Assembly: GCF_003023845.1 (NCBI RefSeq)
Contig: NZ_PYFT01000001.1
Span: forward strand, 5,084,001-5,148,000
Length of the DNA: 64,000 bases
From: Adhaeribacter arboris
GTDB lineage: Bacteria > Bacteroidota > Bacteroidia > Cytophagales > Hymenobacteraceae
Direction of reading: 5' to 3'
Part shown: positions 27,201 to 36,636 of the stretch, piece after piece
Position numbering within the stretch: position 1 is the first letter of the stretch
Layout: every line of letters begins with the position of its first letter
Position numbers and translations under genes: made by a program
The notes under the pieces: model-generated
Database searches by the model: none
Seen by the model: only the letters and a program-made list of their open reading frames with translations
What the model was told of the DNA's origin: nothing

Positions 27201-28994
27201 ATGGAAAAAGAGGTATATGTAATTGGAGTAGATTATGGAACAGATTCGGTACGCTCTGTAATTGTGAACGCGCTTAACGGTCAGGAAGTAGCAGCTGCTG
27301 TGTACCCGTATCCGCGGTGGCAACAAGGCTTGTATTGTATTCCCGCCGAAAACCAGTTTCGGCAGCATCCATTGGATTATATCGAAGGTTTGGAGTATAC
27401 CATTAAAGCGTGTCTGGAGCAAGCCGGTCCCGAAGTGGCAGCCGCGGTAAAGGGTATTGCGGTAGATACGACGGGTTCCACGCCGGTAGCCGTTGATAAA
27501 TCGGGGACTCCGCTGGCCTTATTGCCGGGTTTTGAGGAAAATCCGCATGCCATGTTTGTGCTCTGGAAAGACCATACTTCCGTAAACGAAGCTGCCGAAA
27601 TAAACGAACATGCTAAAAAGTTCGAAACCAACTACCTGCAATACGTAGGCGGAATTTACTCCTCGGAGTGGTTCTGGGCCAAATTGCTTCGGACATTACG
27701 CACCGATGAACAAGTACGGGCCGCTACCTATTCCTGGGTTGAGCATTGCGACTGGGTGCCTTTTCTCCTAACGGGAGGTACCGAAGTGCAACAGATGAAA
27801 CGCAGTGTGTGCGCGGCCGGACATAAATCGTTATGGGCAGTTGAATTTAATGGTTTGCCACCCGAAGAGTTCTTCTCCTCCTTAGACCCCTTGCTGGCAA
27901 ATTTCCGTTCCCGATTATTTACGGATGCCTATTCTTCGGATAAGCCTGCCGGCAACCTTAGCCCGGAATGGGCCGAACGTTTAGGACTTTCTACGGATGT
28001 AGTGGTAGGAGTAGGAGCTTTTGATGCACACATGGGCGCGGTGGGTGGCCAGGTAGAGCCTTACCACCTGAGCAAAGTAATGGGTACTTCTACCTGCGAT
28101 ATGCTGGTAGCACCCTTAGATGAGGTAAAAGACACACTCGTGAACGGTATTTGCGGTCAGGTTCCGGGTTCCGTTATTCCAGGAATGATGGGTATGGAGG
28201 CCGGTCAGTCGGCTTTTGGGGATACGTATGCCTGGTTTAAAAAAGTTTTACTCTGGCCGTTGCAGCATTTGCTTTCTCAATCGCAGATAATTGATGCCGA
28301 AACTGCCAAAGCCTTATTAGAAGAAATATCCGCTAGAATAATTCCGGAACTTAGCCTGGAAGCAAATAAATTACCGGTATCTGAGAACCTGGAATACGCT
28401 ATTGACTGGTTGAATGGCCGGCGCACTCCGGATGCGAACCAGCTTTTAAAAGGCGCCATATCTGGCTTAGGATTAGGCAGCGATGCTCCCCGCATATTCC
28501 GGGCCTTGGTAGAGGCAACTTGTTTTGGTGCTAAAAAAATTGTAGACCGCTTTAATGAACAAGGCGTACCCGTGAAAGGTTTAATTGGCTTGGGTGGGGT
28601 AGCGAAGAAGTCTCCTTTTATTATGCAAATGATGGCCGATGTCATGAATATGCCCATCCGGATTCATAAATCGGAACAAACCTGCGCAATTGGCGCCGCC
28701 ATGTTTGCCGCTACCGCTGCCGGTATTTACTCCCGCGTAGAAGATGCCATGGCGGCTATGGGCCAAGGTTTTGACGCTGAGTATTTCCCTGATGCGGAGC
28801 GAGCCAAAGTATATGCCAAACGTTACGTAAAATACACCGAACTAGGAGGTTTCATTGAAGGCCAACTGAGTACTGTAAAATCACCTTTAATATCGGACTT
28901 ACCCGAAACGGGCACCAAGGCGCAGGAACCACACACCGACGAGGAAAAGCAAAAAGAAGATGCTCTGGAAACGGCCTCAACCAATAATAATTAA
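27201..28994 (+). CDS. araB: Ribulokinase
   Basis: A 597-residue FGGY-family kinase that phosphorylates L-ribulose with ATP to L-ribulose 5-phosphate. The N-terminal IGVDYGTDSVRSVIVN phosphate loop, WKDHT, the catalytic-region GVGAFDAHMGAVGGQ, KVMGTSTCDM and the C-terminal GLIGLGGVAKKSPFIMQMMADV are all conserved with AraB. It carries a Lys/Glu/Thr-rich tail of about 35 residues beyond the usual end. First of the araB-araD-araA series, the second step of arabinose catabolism. Confidence 0.95.
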   Translation: MEKEVYVIGVDYGTDSVRSVIVNALNGQEVAAAVYPYPRWQQGLYCIPAENQFRQHPLDYIEGLEYTIKACLEQAGPEVAAAVKGIAVDTTGSTPVAVDKSGTPLALLPGFEENPHAMFVLWKDHTSVNEAAEINEHAKKFETNYLQYVGGIYSSEWFWAKLLRTLRTDEQVRAATYSWVEHCDWVPFLLTGGTEVQQMKRSVCAAGHKSLWAVEFNGLPPEEFFSSLDPLLANFRSRLFTDAYSSDKPAGNLSPEWAERLGLSTDVVVGVGAFDAHMGAVGGQVEPYHLSKVMGTSTCDMLVAPLDEVKDTLVNGICGQVPGSVIPGMMGMEAGQSAFGDTYAWFKKVLLWPLQHLLSQSQIIDAETAKALLEEISARIIPELSLEANKLPVSENLEYAIDWLNGRRTPDANQLLKGAISGLGLGSDAPRIFRALVEATCFGAKKIVDRFNEQGVPVKGLIGLGGVAKKSPFIMQMMADVMNMPIRIHKSEQTCAIGAAMFAATAAGIYSRVEDAMAAMGQGFDAEYFPDAERAKVYAKRYVKYTELGGFIEGQLSTVKSPLISDLPETGTKAQEPHTDEEKQKEDALETASTNNN

Positions 28995-29102
28995 TACTAA
29001 GTACTTCGACGAAATTAGTTTAAAGGATATTTTTATAATGATTAGCTGATCGTTAATCTTATTAGTCGAACAACGAACAACTAATAACCAACAACTACTT
29101 AC

Positions 29103-29801
29103 ATGAGTACCTACGCCCACATTCAGGAAGAGGCCTATCGGGCCAATATGCAATTACCTAAATTAGGATTAGTATTATTCACTTTTGGCAACGTAAGTGC
29201 CGCCGACCGCGAGCAGGGTGTTTTTGCCATTAAACCCAGCGGTGTTCCCTATGAAGACCTGACTCCTGAAAAAATGGTAATCGTAGATTTTGACGGTAAT
29301 ACTGTAAAAGGAAAATTGCGACCTTCTTCTGATACCAAAACCCACGCGGTGTTGTACAAACATTGGGAAAAAATCGGCGGCATTGTACACACGCATTCTA
29401 CCTACGCTACAGCTTGGGCCCAGGCACAGCGCGATATTCCCATTTATGGCACCACCCATGCCGACCATAATACGGTAGATATTCCGTGTGCCCCACCCAT
29501 GAGCGATGAAATGATTCAGGGGGATTATGAGTATCAGACTGGTTTCCAGATAATGAATTACCTGCAGGAGAAAAACATGAGCTACGAAGAAGTAGAAATG
29601 GTACTGGTGGGCAATCACGCTCCCTTTACCTGGGGCAAAACCGCCGATAAAGCCGTTTACAACAGTGCCGTTGTCGAAGAAATAGCCCGTATGGCTTACT
29701 TAACCGAGCAAATCCGAACCGACGTCCCCCGCTTGCAAAATTCATTGATCAAAAAGCATTTCGAGCGCAAACACGGCCCAAATTCTTATTACGGGCAGTA
29801 A
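29103..29801 (+). CDS. araD: L-ribulose-5-phosphate 4-epimerase
   Basis: A 232-residue class II aldolase-fold enzyme converting L-ribulose 5-phosphate to D-xylulose 5-phosphate. The zinc ligands H96, H98 (GGIVHTHST) and H172 (VGNHAPFTWG) are present, as is the phosphate-binding KPSGVPYEDL loop and the catalytic-region GTTHADHN. Normal length for the family. It lies 108 bases after araB in the same direction and ahead of araA, so it completes the pathway into the pentose phosphate route. Confidence 0.95.
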   Translation: MSTYAHIQEEAYRANMQLPKLGLVLFTFGNVSAADREQGVFAIKPSGVPYEDLTPEKMVIVDFDGNTVKGKLRPSSDTKTHAVLYKHWEKIGGIVHTHSTYATAWAQAQRDIPIYGTTHADHNTVDIPCAPPMSDEMIQGDYEYQTGFQIMNYLQEKNMSYEEVEMVLVGNHAPFTWGKTADKAVYNSAVVEEIARMAYLTEQIRTDVPRLQNSLIKKHFERKHGPNSYYGQ

Positions 29802-29803
29802 TT

Positions 29804-29942
29804 TAGACCATAGTCCATGGTCGATAGACCACAGACAAAGGCATTTGGAAGCTAATTTTGAAAACGGTTTATTTTAGATAGCTCAAGAACGAACTTGACA
29901 AGAATTTTTAAATTTTTAATCTCATCCATGGACTATGGTCTA
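29804..29942. repeat. Inverted repeat flanking the araD-araA spacer
   Basis: A perfect 17-bp inverted pair (29804-29820 and 29926-29942) begins three bases after the araD stop and ends just before araA. Each arm is extended by related GGTC/GACC words, giving a larger imperfect foldback. It probably is a mobile intergenic repeat; as RNA it could fold within the operon message. Confidence 0.65.
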
Positions 29943-29962
29943 TGGTCCATCGACTAAAATAC

Positions 29963-31468
29963 ATGATAAACTTAAAAGAATTGGAGGTCTGGTTTATTAC
30001 CGGCAGTCAGCATTTATACGGCGAAGAAACTTTAAATCAGGTAGCGGAACATTCGCAGCAAATAGCCAAAGCCTTAGACCAGGCAGAGCAGGTTCCGGTT
30101 AGAGTTGTTTTTAAACCTACTGTTAAAACTACCGAAGAAATATTCCGCATTTGCCAGGAAGCGAACGTAGCTGAAAAATGCATTGGCGTTATTACCTGGA
30201 TGCATACTTTTTCGCCGGCTAAAATGTGGATTACCGGCTTAAAGATATTACAAAAACCTTTGCTGCATCTGCACACGCAGTTTAATCGTGATATTCCGTG
30301 GAATTCTATTGATATGAATTTCATGAACCTGAACCAAAGCGCCCACGGCGACCGGGAGTTTGGTTTTATGGTATCGCGCATGCGCATTAACCGCAAGGTG
30401 GTAGTAGGTCACTGGCAAGACCCGGAAGTTTTAGACCAGATAAGTGGCTGGAGCCGGGCAGCGGCTGGTTGGTATGATTGGCAAGGCGCTAAATTCGTGC
30501 GTTTCGGTGATAATATGCGCTATGTAGCCGTTACCGAAGGCGACAAAGTTGAAGCAGAAATGCAGTTTGGTTTTTCGGTAAATACCCACGGCATCGGCGA
30601 TTTGGTAAAAGTAATTAACGAGGTTAGCGATTCGGCTATCGAACAGCTTATTCAGGAATACGAAGAAAGTTACACCCTAACCGAAGCTTTACGAAAAGGA
30701 GGAACCCAATATACTTCGTTATGGGAAGCGGCCAAAATTGAAATAGGGTTACGTACTTTTTTAGAGGAAGGTAATTACAAAGGCTTTTCCGATACTTTCG
30801 AAGATTTACACGGCATGGTGCAGTTGCCGGGCATTGCGGCCCAGCGTTTAATGGCTGAAGGTTACGGTTTTGCCGGCGAAGGCGATTGGAAAACGGCCGC
30901 TTTGGTTCGGGCCATGAAAGTAATGGGCAGCGGCCTACCAGGAGGTAATGCCTTTATGGAAGATTATACTTATCATTTCGATCCGAATAATGCTTTGGTT
31001 TTAGGTTCGCACATGCTGGAGGTAGATGAGTCCATTGCCACGGGCAAACCTTCCTGCGAAGTGCACCCCTTAGGTATTGGAGGCAAAGCCGACCCGGTAC
31101 GATTAGTATTTAACGTAGCCGGCGGCCCTGCTTTAAATGCCTCCGTTATTGATATGGGGAACCGTTTCCGGTTAATTGTAAACGAAGTAGAAGCCATCGC
31201 GCCGCAGTACGATTTACCAAAACTACCAGTGGCCCGGGTTCTTTGGAAACCTTATCCGGATATGAAAACCGGTTGTGCCGCCTGGATTTTGGCCGGTGGA
31301 GCGCACCATACCTGCTATAGTCAAAATTTAAGCTCTGAAATACTGCAAGACTTTGCCGAAATGGCCGGTATTGAATGCGTACTGATTGATAAAGATACCA
31401 AATTGAATCAATTACGAAACGAGCTGCGCTGGAGCGAAGTGTACTACCAGGTAAATAAGAAATTTTAA
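29963..31468 (+). CDS. araA: L-arabinose isomerase
   Basis: A 501-residue enzyme that converts L-arabinose to L-ribulose. The start [20 protein letters not shown] matches the conserved N-terminus; an in-frame ATG at 29942 is rejected because its codons lie inside the inverted repeat. Conserved segments include [29 protein letters not shown]-like [10 protein letters not shown], the metal/catalytic MLEVDESIA and [16 protein letters not shown], and [10 protein letters not shown]-like [13 protein letters not shown]. Last catabolic enzyme of the araBDA set. Confidence 0.95.
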   Translation: MINLKELEVWFITGSQHLYGEETLNQVAEHSQQIAKALDQAEQVPVRVVFKPTVKTTEEIFRICQEANVAEKCIGVITWMHTFSPAKMWITGLKILQKPLLHLHTQFNRDIPWNSIDMNFMNLNQSAHGDREFGFMVSRMRINRKVVVGHWQDPEVLDQISGWSRAAAGWYDWQGAKFVRFGDNMRYVAVTEGDKVEAEMQFGFSVNTHGIGDLVKVINEVSDSAIEQLIQEYEESYTLTEALRKGGTQYTSLWEAAKIEIGLRTFLEEGNYKGFSDTFEDLHGMVQLPGIAAQRLMAEGYGFAGEGDWKTAALVRAMKVMGSGLPGGNAFMEDYTYHFDPNNALVLGSHMLEVDESIATGKPSCEVHPLGIGGKADPVRLVFNVAGGPALNASVIDMGNRFRLIVNEVEAIAPQYDLPKLPVARVLWKPYPDMKTGCAAWILAGGAHHTCYSQNLSSEILQDFAEMAGIECVLIDKDTKLNQLRNELRWSEVYYQVNKKF

Positions 31469-31474
31469 TTTTTT

Positions 31475-31510
31475 AATGCGGGCGGTTGCTCCTTATCAAC
31501 TGCCTGCATT
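31475..31510 (+). terminator. Hairpin after araA
   Basis: A 14-bp stem (31475-31488 with 31497-31510) pairs fully as RNA if two G-U pairs are allowed, with an 8-base loop, six bases after the araA stop. The following bases are only weakly T-rich (ATTTAAAAAC), so termination may be incomplete. The rest of the spacer to 31774 shows no gene. Confidence 0.5.
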
Positions 31511-31774
31511 ATTTAAAAACACCCTCAAAATTTTATTTTCTTAAGCTTTTAAATACTCCGACAGATTTTGTTTTATATTTAAGATGATGAAATAGAGCCG
31601 AATAGTTTAGGCTCAAGGCATAAATGAAAGCATTTGGGTGGAAACGGTAGCCATTCATAACAAGCCTTTTCCAGTTTAATTAAAAAAGCAAATTCATTCA
31701 TCTTACATAAACGATTAAGCAATAAGCTAATAGAAAGAAATTTTATTTTGTCTTACCATTCTAAATAATCCGGC

Positions 31775-33472
31775 ATGAGCAAATTCGCTACTATTGATTA
31801 CGTTATTTTTATTGTTTACTTTATTGTGGTATCCAGCTACGGCTACTGGGTTTACCGGCGCGACCGCAACGTAAACGCCGACAGTAAAGATTACTTTCTG
31901 GCCGAAGGAACCCTGACCTGGTGGGCCATTGGCGCTTCTTTAATTGCTTCTAACATTTCGGCGGAGCAATTTATTGGCATGAGTGGTAACGGTTTTGTGG
32001 TGGGCGTGGCAGTAGCTGCTTACGAATGGATTGCGGCCATTGCGCTTATTATTGTAGCCGTTTGGTTTATTCCGGTTTACCTTAAGAACCGGATTTTTAC
32101 CATGCCTCAGTTCTTGCAAACCCGCTACAACACTACGGTAGCCTTAATTATGGCTATTTTCTGGCTTTTTCTGTACGTATTCGTAAACCTAACCTCTATT
32201 TTATACCTGGGGGCTCTAGCCATTAATAACCTGGCGGGAGGAGCAAATTTCCACTTGATTGTGATTGCTTTAGCGATTTTTGCTATTATTATTACTCTGG
32301 GCGGAATGAATGTGATTGGCTACACCGATGTCATTCAGGTAACGGTATTAATCTTGGGCGGTTTGGCAACTACTTACACCGCTTTAACCCTGGTGAGCGA
32401 AAAGTTTGGTTTAGGGAGCGATGTTATTGCTGGTTTTAACGCCCTCCTCCGAGATTCGCCGGATCATTTTCGAATGATTATTGACCGACCCGGACCGAAT
32501 GCGCCGCAAGCCGAAATTAACAAATACTTGATGTTACCCGGTATTGCGATGTATTTCGCCGGTATCTGGATTGTAAACCTAAACTACTGGGGCTGCAACC
32601 AATACATAACCCAACGTGCTTTGGGCGCAAACCTGGAAACAGCCCGTACCGGTATTTTATTTGCCGGTTTAATGAAATTAATGATGCCCGTAATTGTAAT
32701 GCTGCCAGGTATTGCGGCTTACGTGCTGTATAAAAATGGTTCTTTGCAGGAAGAAATGGCTCCCGGAGGTGTTTTTAACGCGGATAATGCTTACTCCGCT
32801 ATTCTGGGTTTTTTACCTACCGGTATGAAAGGCTTGTCTTTAGCTGCTCTTACAGCGGCCATTGTGGCTTCGTTGGCGGGTAAGGCCAATAGTATCTCCA
32901 CCATTTTTACCCTGGATATTTACAAAAAGTATATCAACCCAAATTCCGACGAAAAAAACTTAATCCGGATAGGTAAAATCACCATTATAGGGGCTATGCT
33001 ATTTTCTATCTTCTTAACCTGGAACGATTTATTAGGTATTGGCGGAGAAGGTGGCTTTACTTTTATTCAGAAATATACCGGTTTTATTAGTCCAGGGGTA
33101 TTTGCCATGTTTTTACTGGGTATGTTCTGGAAACGTACCACTGGCACAGCGGCCGTAGCTGGTTTATTAACCGGTTTTATTCTGTCGGTAATCTTTAATA
33201 ATTATGCTCCGGCCTGGTTTGGTAACGAAACTTTCCTGTATACGGCTTACCCCAATGGCAAAGGCGGCTACGAAATTCCTTTCCAAATTTGTATGGGCAT
33301 TGCTTTTCTATTTACTATGATTGTCATGATTGCTCTTAGTCTGGCTGGCCCTAAAATAAATCCGAAAGCTTTTGTACTGGATAAAACCATGTTCCGGGTT
33401 TCTAATGCAACTTTGGCTTTAATTGTTATTACCATGTTGCTCATTACCGCTCTGTACGTGCGTTTCTGGTAA
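31775..33472 (+). CDS. Sodium:solute symporter (SSS/SGLT family), probable arabinose importer
   Basis: A 565-residue integral membrane protein with about 14 hydrophobic segments. SSS-family marks: DYFLAEGTLTWWAIGASLIASNISAEQFIGMSG near the N-terminus, GGMNVIGYTDVIQV, and NYWGCNQYITQRALGA, with a conserved AAIVASLAGKANSISTIFTLDIYKKYI segment in the second repeat. This SGLT-like branch in Bacteroidota loci commonly carries monosaccharides. Its place after araBDA implies L-arabinose uptake across the inner membrane (inference). A strong terminator follows. Confidence 0.9.
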   Translation: MSKFATIDYVIFIVYFIVVSSYGYWVYRRDRNVNADSKDYFLAEGTLTWWAIGASLIASNISAEQFIGMSGNGFVVGVAVAAYEWIAAIALIIVAVWFIPVYLKNRIFTMPQFLQTRYNTTVALIMAIFWLFLYVFVNLTSILYLGALAINNLAGGANFHLIVIALAIFAIIITLGGMNVIGYTDVIQVTVLILGGLATTYTALTLVSEKFGLGSDVIAGFNALLRDSPDHFRMIIDRPGPNAPQAEINKYLMLPGIAMYFAGIWIVNLNYWGCNQYITQRALGANLETARTGILFAGLMKLMMPVIVMLPGIAAYVLYKNGSLQEEMAPGGVFNADNAYSAILGFLPTGMKGLSLAALTAAIVASLAGKANSISTIFTLDIYKKYINPNSDEKNLIRIGKITIIGAMLFSIFLTWNDLLGIGGEGGFTFIQKYTGFISPGVFAMFLLGMFWKRTTGTAAVAGLLTGFILSVIFNNYAPAWFGNETFLYTAYPNGKGGYEIPFQICMGIAFLFTMIVMIALSLAGPKINPKAFVLDKTMFRVSNATLALIVITMLLITALYVRFW

Positions 33473-33492
33473 GAAATAAAGTGAAATTTTAG

Positions 33493-33524
33493 AAAAAAGC
33501 GGGCTAACGGGCTCGCTTTTTTTA
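33493..33524 (+). terminator. Rho-independent terminator after the symporter
   Basis: AAAAAGCG and CGCTTTTTTT bracket a GGCTAACGGGCT loop region, giving a stem with a T-run. It closes the arabinose locus and marks the border to mobile DNA. Confidence 0.8.
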
Positions 33525-33572
33525 ATTAAAGTGTCCCGTCCTAGAATAAGTTGATACCCCAGTTGACTTATT

Positions 33573-33866
33573 ATGAAAAAAGATAAAAAGAAATTTATTC
33601 GGCGCAGTCAGCGCGATTACAGCCTTGCCTTTAAGTTGCAGGTAGTGCCGCAGGTAGAAAAAGGCGAACTGACTTATAAAAAGGCTCAAAAAAAAGGCTC
33701 AAAAGTATTATGGCATTCAAGATAATTAACCAATCTTCGTTATAAGAAAGTTTTCGCCAATAAAAAGGACAGCTACAACATTTTATCGCAACTGCCTGAT
33801 ATCAAAAAGGACAATATTGGAATCAGTCTAGCTACACATGGATATTCAGTTTTAAGCGGAAATTGA
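33573..33866 (+). pseudogene. Remnant of an IS3-like transposase orfA
   Basis: The ATG at 33573 opens KKFIRRSQRDYSLAFKLQVV and VEKGELTYKKAQKK, the helix-turn-helix start of IS3-family OrfA proteins. A small duplication of the AAGGCTCAAAA word then throws the frame to a stop, while another frame continues with KYYGIQDN as expected for OrfA. Later codons (about 33733-33866) remain open but unrecognised. A GTCCTAG word occurs near both ends (33538 and, inverted, 33880). The rest of the element is deleted. Confidence 0.6.
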
Positions 33867-33940
33867 TTGTTCTACTCGCTAGGACAGCTTTCAATAATTG
33901 TGCGATCAATGTGCGACCATAAAAATTTCTTAAAAATAAA

Positions 33941-33960
33941 AAGCCCCTTAAAAGGGGCTT
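33941..33960. terminator. Bidirectional hairpin beside the left attachment fragment
   Basis: AAGCCCCTT and AAGGGGCTT form a perfect stem; on the minus strand it is followed by TTTATTTTT. It lies directly downstream (minus-strand sense) of the 17-bp tRNA-Leu 3' fragment, as expected for the original terminator of a tRNA gene. Confidence 0.65.
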
Positions 33961-33966
33961 CTCAGT

Positions 33967-33983
33967 GTACCAGGGGCGGGACT
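33967..33983 (-). other. Attachment-site fragment identical to the tRNA-Leu 3' end
   Basis: Seventeen bases (GTACCAGGGGCGGGACT) are identical to 41513-41529, the 3' end of the tRNA-Leu fragment, in the same orientation. Both copies are preceded by a hairpin terminator. The pair bounds a 7.5-kb AT-rich segment that carries an integrase next to the left copy, as in tRNA-targeted islands. Confidence 0.7.
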
Positions 33984-34093
33984 GCCATACTTCTTTAATC
34001 TATTTGAATCCTTTTAAATTTCATGCATTTAAGCCATATTTGAGGGGTTCTTAAGCTCACTTCAGTGAGCTTAAGTCATTTTTAATAATAAAA

Positions 34094-34116
34094 ATGACAC
34101 CAAATCTGCCACCTAT
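34094..34116. repeat. Left copy of a 23-bp element-end repeat (integrase arm-site candidate)
   Basis: Matches 41446-41468 at 22 of 23 positions, same orientation. Inside it GACACC and GCCACC start 12 bases apart; the right copy has GACACC twice. It lies about 95 bases upstream of the first integrase. Confidence 0.65.
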
Positions 34117-34210
34117 TTTGATTTTTTAAAACCAATTACACAATACTTACCTTTCATCAAAATAGTGCAGGTGGTCTTTTTTTTAACCTTTAATAACCTC
34201 TTCCCCAACT

Positions 34211-35446
34211 ATGGCAAGTATTAACTTTACCCTTAACCACCAGAAGAAAGACTCTAAAGGTCTTATCCCGGTTTGGATGGTTTTAAATTTTAATGGCATT
34301 CGGATACGGAAAGCAACGAAGGCGAAGCTTAAGGAAAAATACTGGGCAGAAAAGACCCAAAGGATAAAACCACCATTAAAAGGTGAATCTTATAATAATC
34401 ACGCTGAATTTAATACTATCCTAGATAGTACGGAGAAGAAGGTACAAGACATCTTTAATCATGCTTTACTAAATGGCATACCATTAACCAAAGAATATGT
34501 AGAAAGCCAGCTAAACAACAAGTTTAGCGCACAACCAAAGGCTAAGGATTTTTTTACTTGTTTTGAGGAGTTCATTGAGGCGAACAAGCCCCTTAAAGCC
34601 AAAAGAACTATAATGGGCTATGTTACTACCGTTAACTTTCTGAAGGGCTTTCAGAATGATTCAAACCTTCCAATCCGGTTCGATACTATATCCCTTGACT
34701 GGTTCGATAAATTACGGGCGTATGCCTTTAAGGAAAAGCAAGTAAAGGATAACTACTTTTCTACCTTAATTAATAGGTTAAAAGCATTTTTAGGATGGGC
34801 TGCTGATAGAGGGTATAACGAAAACCAAGCTTATAAGAAATTTTCAACTATTGAACGTGAAGGAGATATTATTTGCCTTTACGAAAAAGAACTATTTCAG
34901 CTTTATGAGTCCGAATTTAATAGTAAAAGACTTGACCAGGTTAGAGACGTTTATTGCTTTGGTTGCTTTACCGGTTTAAGGTTCTCCGATTTATTCGATT
35001 TAGGAAGAGAACATATTAAAAATGGAGAAATCCAGAAAACTATAGTTAAAACAAGGCAATTTCAAAAAATACCTTTAAATGATTTTGCTTTAGCGATCCT
35101 GAACAAATAGCAGGATTACCCTAATCCACTCCCTTTAATATCCGCTCAGAAATTTAACTCTTATATAAAAGAAGCTTGTCAACTTGCTGGAATAAATGAA
35201 TTAATAACAGTTACTTCCTACTCTGGAGGAAAATCAATTGAGAAAACCGTTCCTAAATACGAGCTTATTACCTCTCATACTGCAAGAAAAACGTTTACTA
35301 CTAATTCTCTTATTTTTGGATTGAATGAATCTATAGTAAAAAAAATTACTGGACATAAAAAAGATAAAAATTTCCAGAGGTATGTAAAATTGGCAGATGA
35401 GTACTTAAAGGAAGAATCTAATAGTGCATGGAATAAACGCAAATAA
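34211..35446 (+). pseudogene. Tyrosine recombinase/integrase with an in-frame amber stop
   Basis: Codons 1-299 encode a phage-integrase SAM-like domain and the first catalytic segment (CFTGLRFSD); a TAG at 35108-35110 interrupts, and the same frame then continues for 111 codons through HTARKTFTTN (His/Arg box) and GHKKDKNFQRYV (tyrosine nucleophile) to TAA at 35444. Total 411 codons, normal for the Bacteroidota family. Without readthrough the product lacks the nucleophile, so the element is probably immobile by itself. Confidence 0.85.
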
Positions 35447-35453
35447 TAAACTT

Positions 35454-35744
35454 TTAATAGTTTGAAACCCGATGTTGGTGTTCTTCTGTTAAGAATAATA
35501 TTTCTTTAATTGCTTCATCAGTACTCATATCGTCTTTCTTCTCAATTACTCCTTTCTTAATTAAGCGATACTTTAATTGAGCTGACATAATTTTAGCCCC
35601 ATTTGCATTGGAGGCTGCCCTATTAGCTTCCTTCAAACTCATGAAGCTAATGAAGCACGTTACAATTAATACGAATAAATTAGCTGCTAATAGTCTTACA
35701 ACTGTTTTTCTGAAAGCTAATTGACTGGGATTTTCTAGATTCAT
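35454..35744 (-). CDS. Small single-pass membrane protein
   Basis: A 96-residue protein, MNLENPSQLAFRKTVV followed by one hydrophobic helix (about residues 17-36, LLAANLFVLIVTCFISFM) and a charged helical tail ending EEHQHRVSNY. The internal ATG at 35744 is chosen since the residues encoded upstream are not plausible. It is convergent with the broken integrase (7 bases between stop codons) and divergent from the FRG gene. No family recognised. Confidence 0.5.
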   Translation of the reverse strand: MNLENPSQLAFRKTVVRLLAANLFVLIVTCFISFMSLKEANRAASNANGAKIMSAQLKYRLIKKGVIEKKDDMSTDEAIKEILFLTEEHQHRVSNY

Positions 35745-35830
35745 TATAAAAATTGGTTTATCAGTTTTTATATTAAGAATTGCAAATATATTGCCTAAAA
35801 TCAAAATACTTTCTATTCATAATAGCTTGC

Positions 35831-36601
35831 ATGGAAGAGATTGAAACGAAATTCGGTATTGAAACAGAAGTAATGGAATCTTGGTCAGAATTCATAACCT
35901 TCATTGATGTTAATTCCCAGTACCGCCAATTTATCTGGAGAGGCCAAGCTGATTCATCTTGGCTGTTGGAACCTACAATAAGTAGGGTATTAAAGAAATA
36001 TGGAAAGGTGGATAATGAAAAAACTATTAATACGCATTTGCAAAGATTTAAATATGCTACCAGAGGTAGAAGAGGCCCAACCCCGTCGATATTAGAAAAA
36101 GATGATTATTGGTGGGCATTAGGTCAACACCAAGGGTTAAATACTCCTCTTTTAGATTGGTCCAAATCACCTTTTGTAGCAGCGTTTTTTGCATACGAAC
36201 GCTACGAAGTGAGTTCTACTACACAAAGAACTGTTTATGGAATATCACAAACAGCTATTGCTAGAATGTCCGACATTATAAAAAAACAACATTTAGAAAC
36301 AACTAGACCTTCAATAATTGAGTTTATTGAACCTTTTTCTGATGATAACGCAAGACTTGTAAACCAGAATGGATTATTTACGAGGAGCCCTTCAGGAATT
36401 GATATTGAATCTTGGATAAAATCCAGATATAAAGAGGATGAGGAAAATGTTGTAATGTGGAAGATTTTACTTCCAGATACTGAAAGAGAAAACGCTTTAA
36501 GGTCACTTAATAGAATGAATATAAATCATTTAACCTTGTTTCCTGATTTATATGGAGCTTCCAAATTTGCAAACATGAATATTGAAATAAAATCCTACTA
36601 G
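35831..36601 (+). CDS. FRG domain-containing protein
   Basis: A 256-residue cytoplasmic protein. The FRG domain (named for a conserved F/Y-R-G motif) is visible as QFIWRGQADSSWLLEPTI near residue 33, with the later conserved ALGQHQGLNTPLLDWSKSPFVAAFFA block. The domain's biochemistry is not established; it is frequent in mobile elements and next to defence genes. ATG 35831 is taken since upstream codons lack an ATG. It is followed after 35 bases by the frameshifted gene at 36637. Confidence 0.8.
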   Translation: MEEIETKFGIETEVMESWSEFITFIDVNSQYRQFIWRGQADSSWLLEPTISRVLKKYGKVDNEKTINTHLQRFKYATRGRRGPTPSILEKDDYWWALGQHQGLNTPLLDWSKSPFVAAFFAYERYEVSSTTQRTVYGISQTAIARMSDIIKKQHLETTRPSIIEFIEPFSDDNARLVNQNGLFTRSPSGIDIESWIKSRYKEDEENVVMWKILLPDTERENALRSLNRMNINHLTLFPDLYGASKFANMNIEIKSY

Positions 36602-36636
36602 GATTGTCAATTATTTAATACTAATTAAACCTTTCT

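Noticed and set aside
33532-33900. Complete insertion sequence
   Set aside because: Only an OrfA-like start and short end-like words are visible; no OrfB catalytic region fits in the space.
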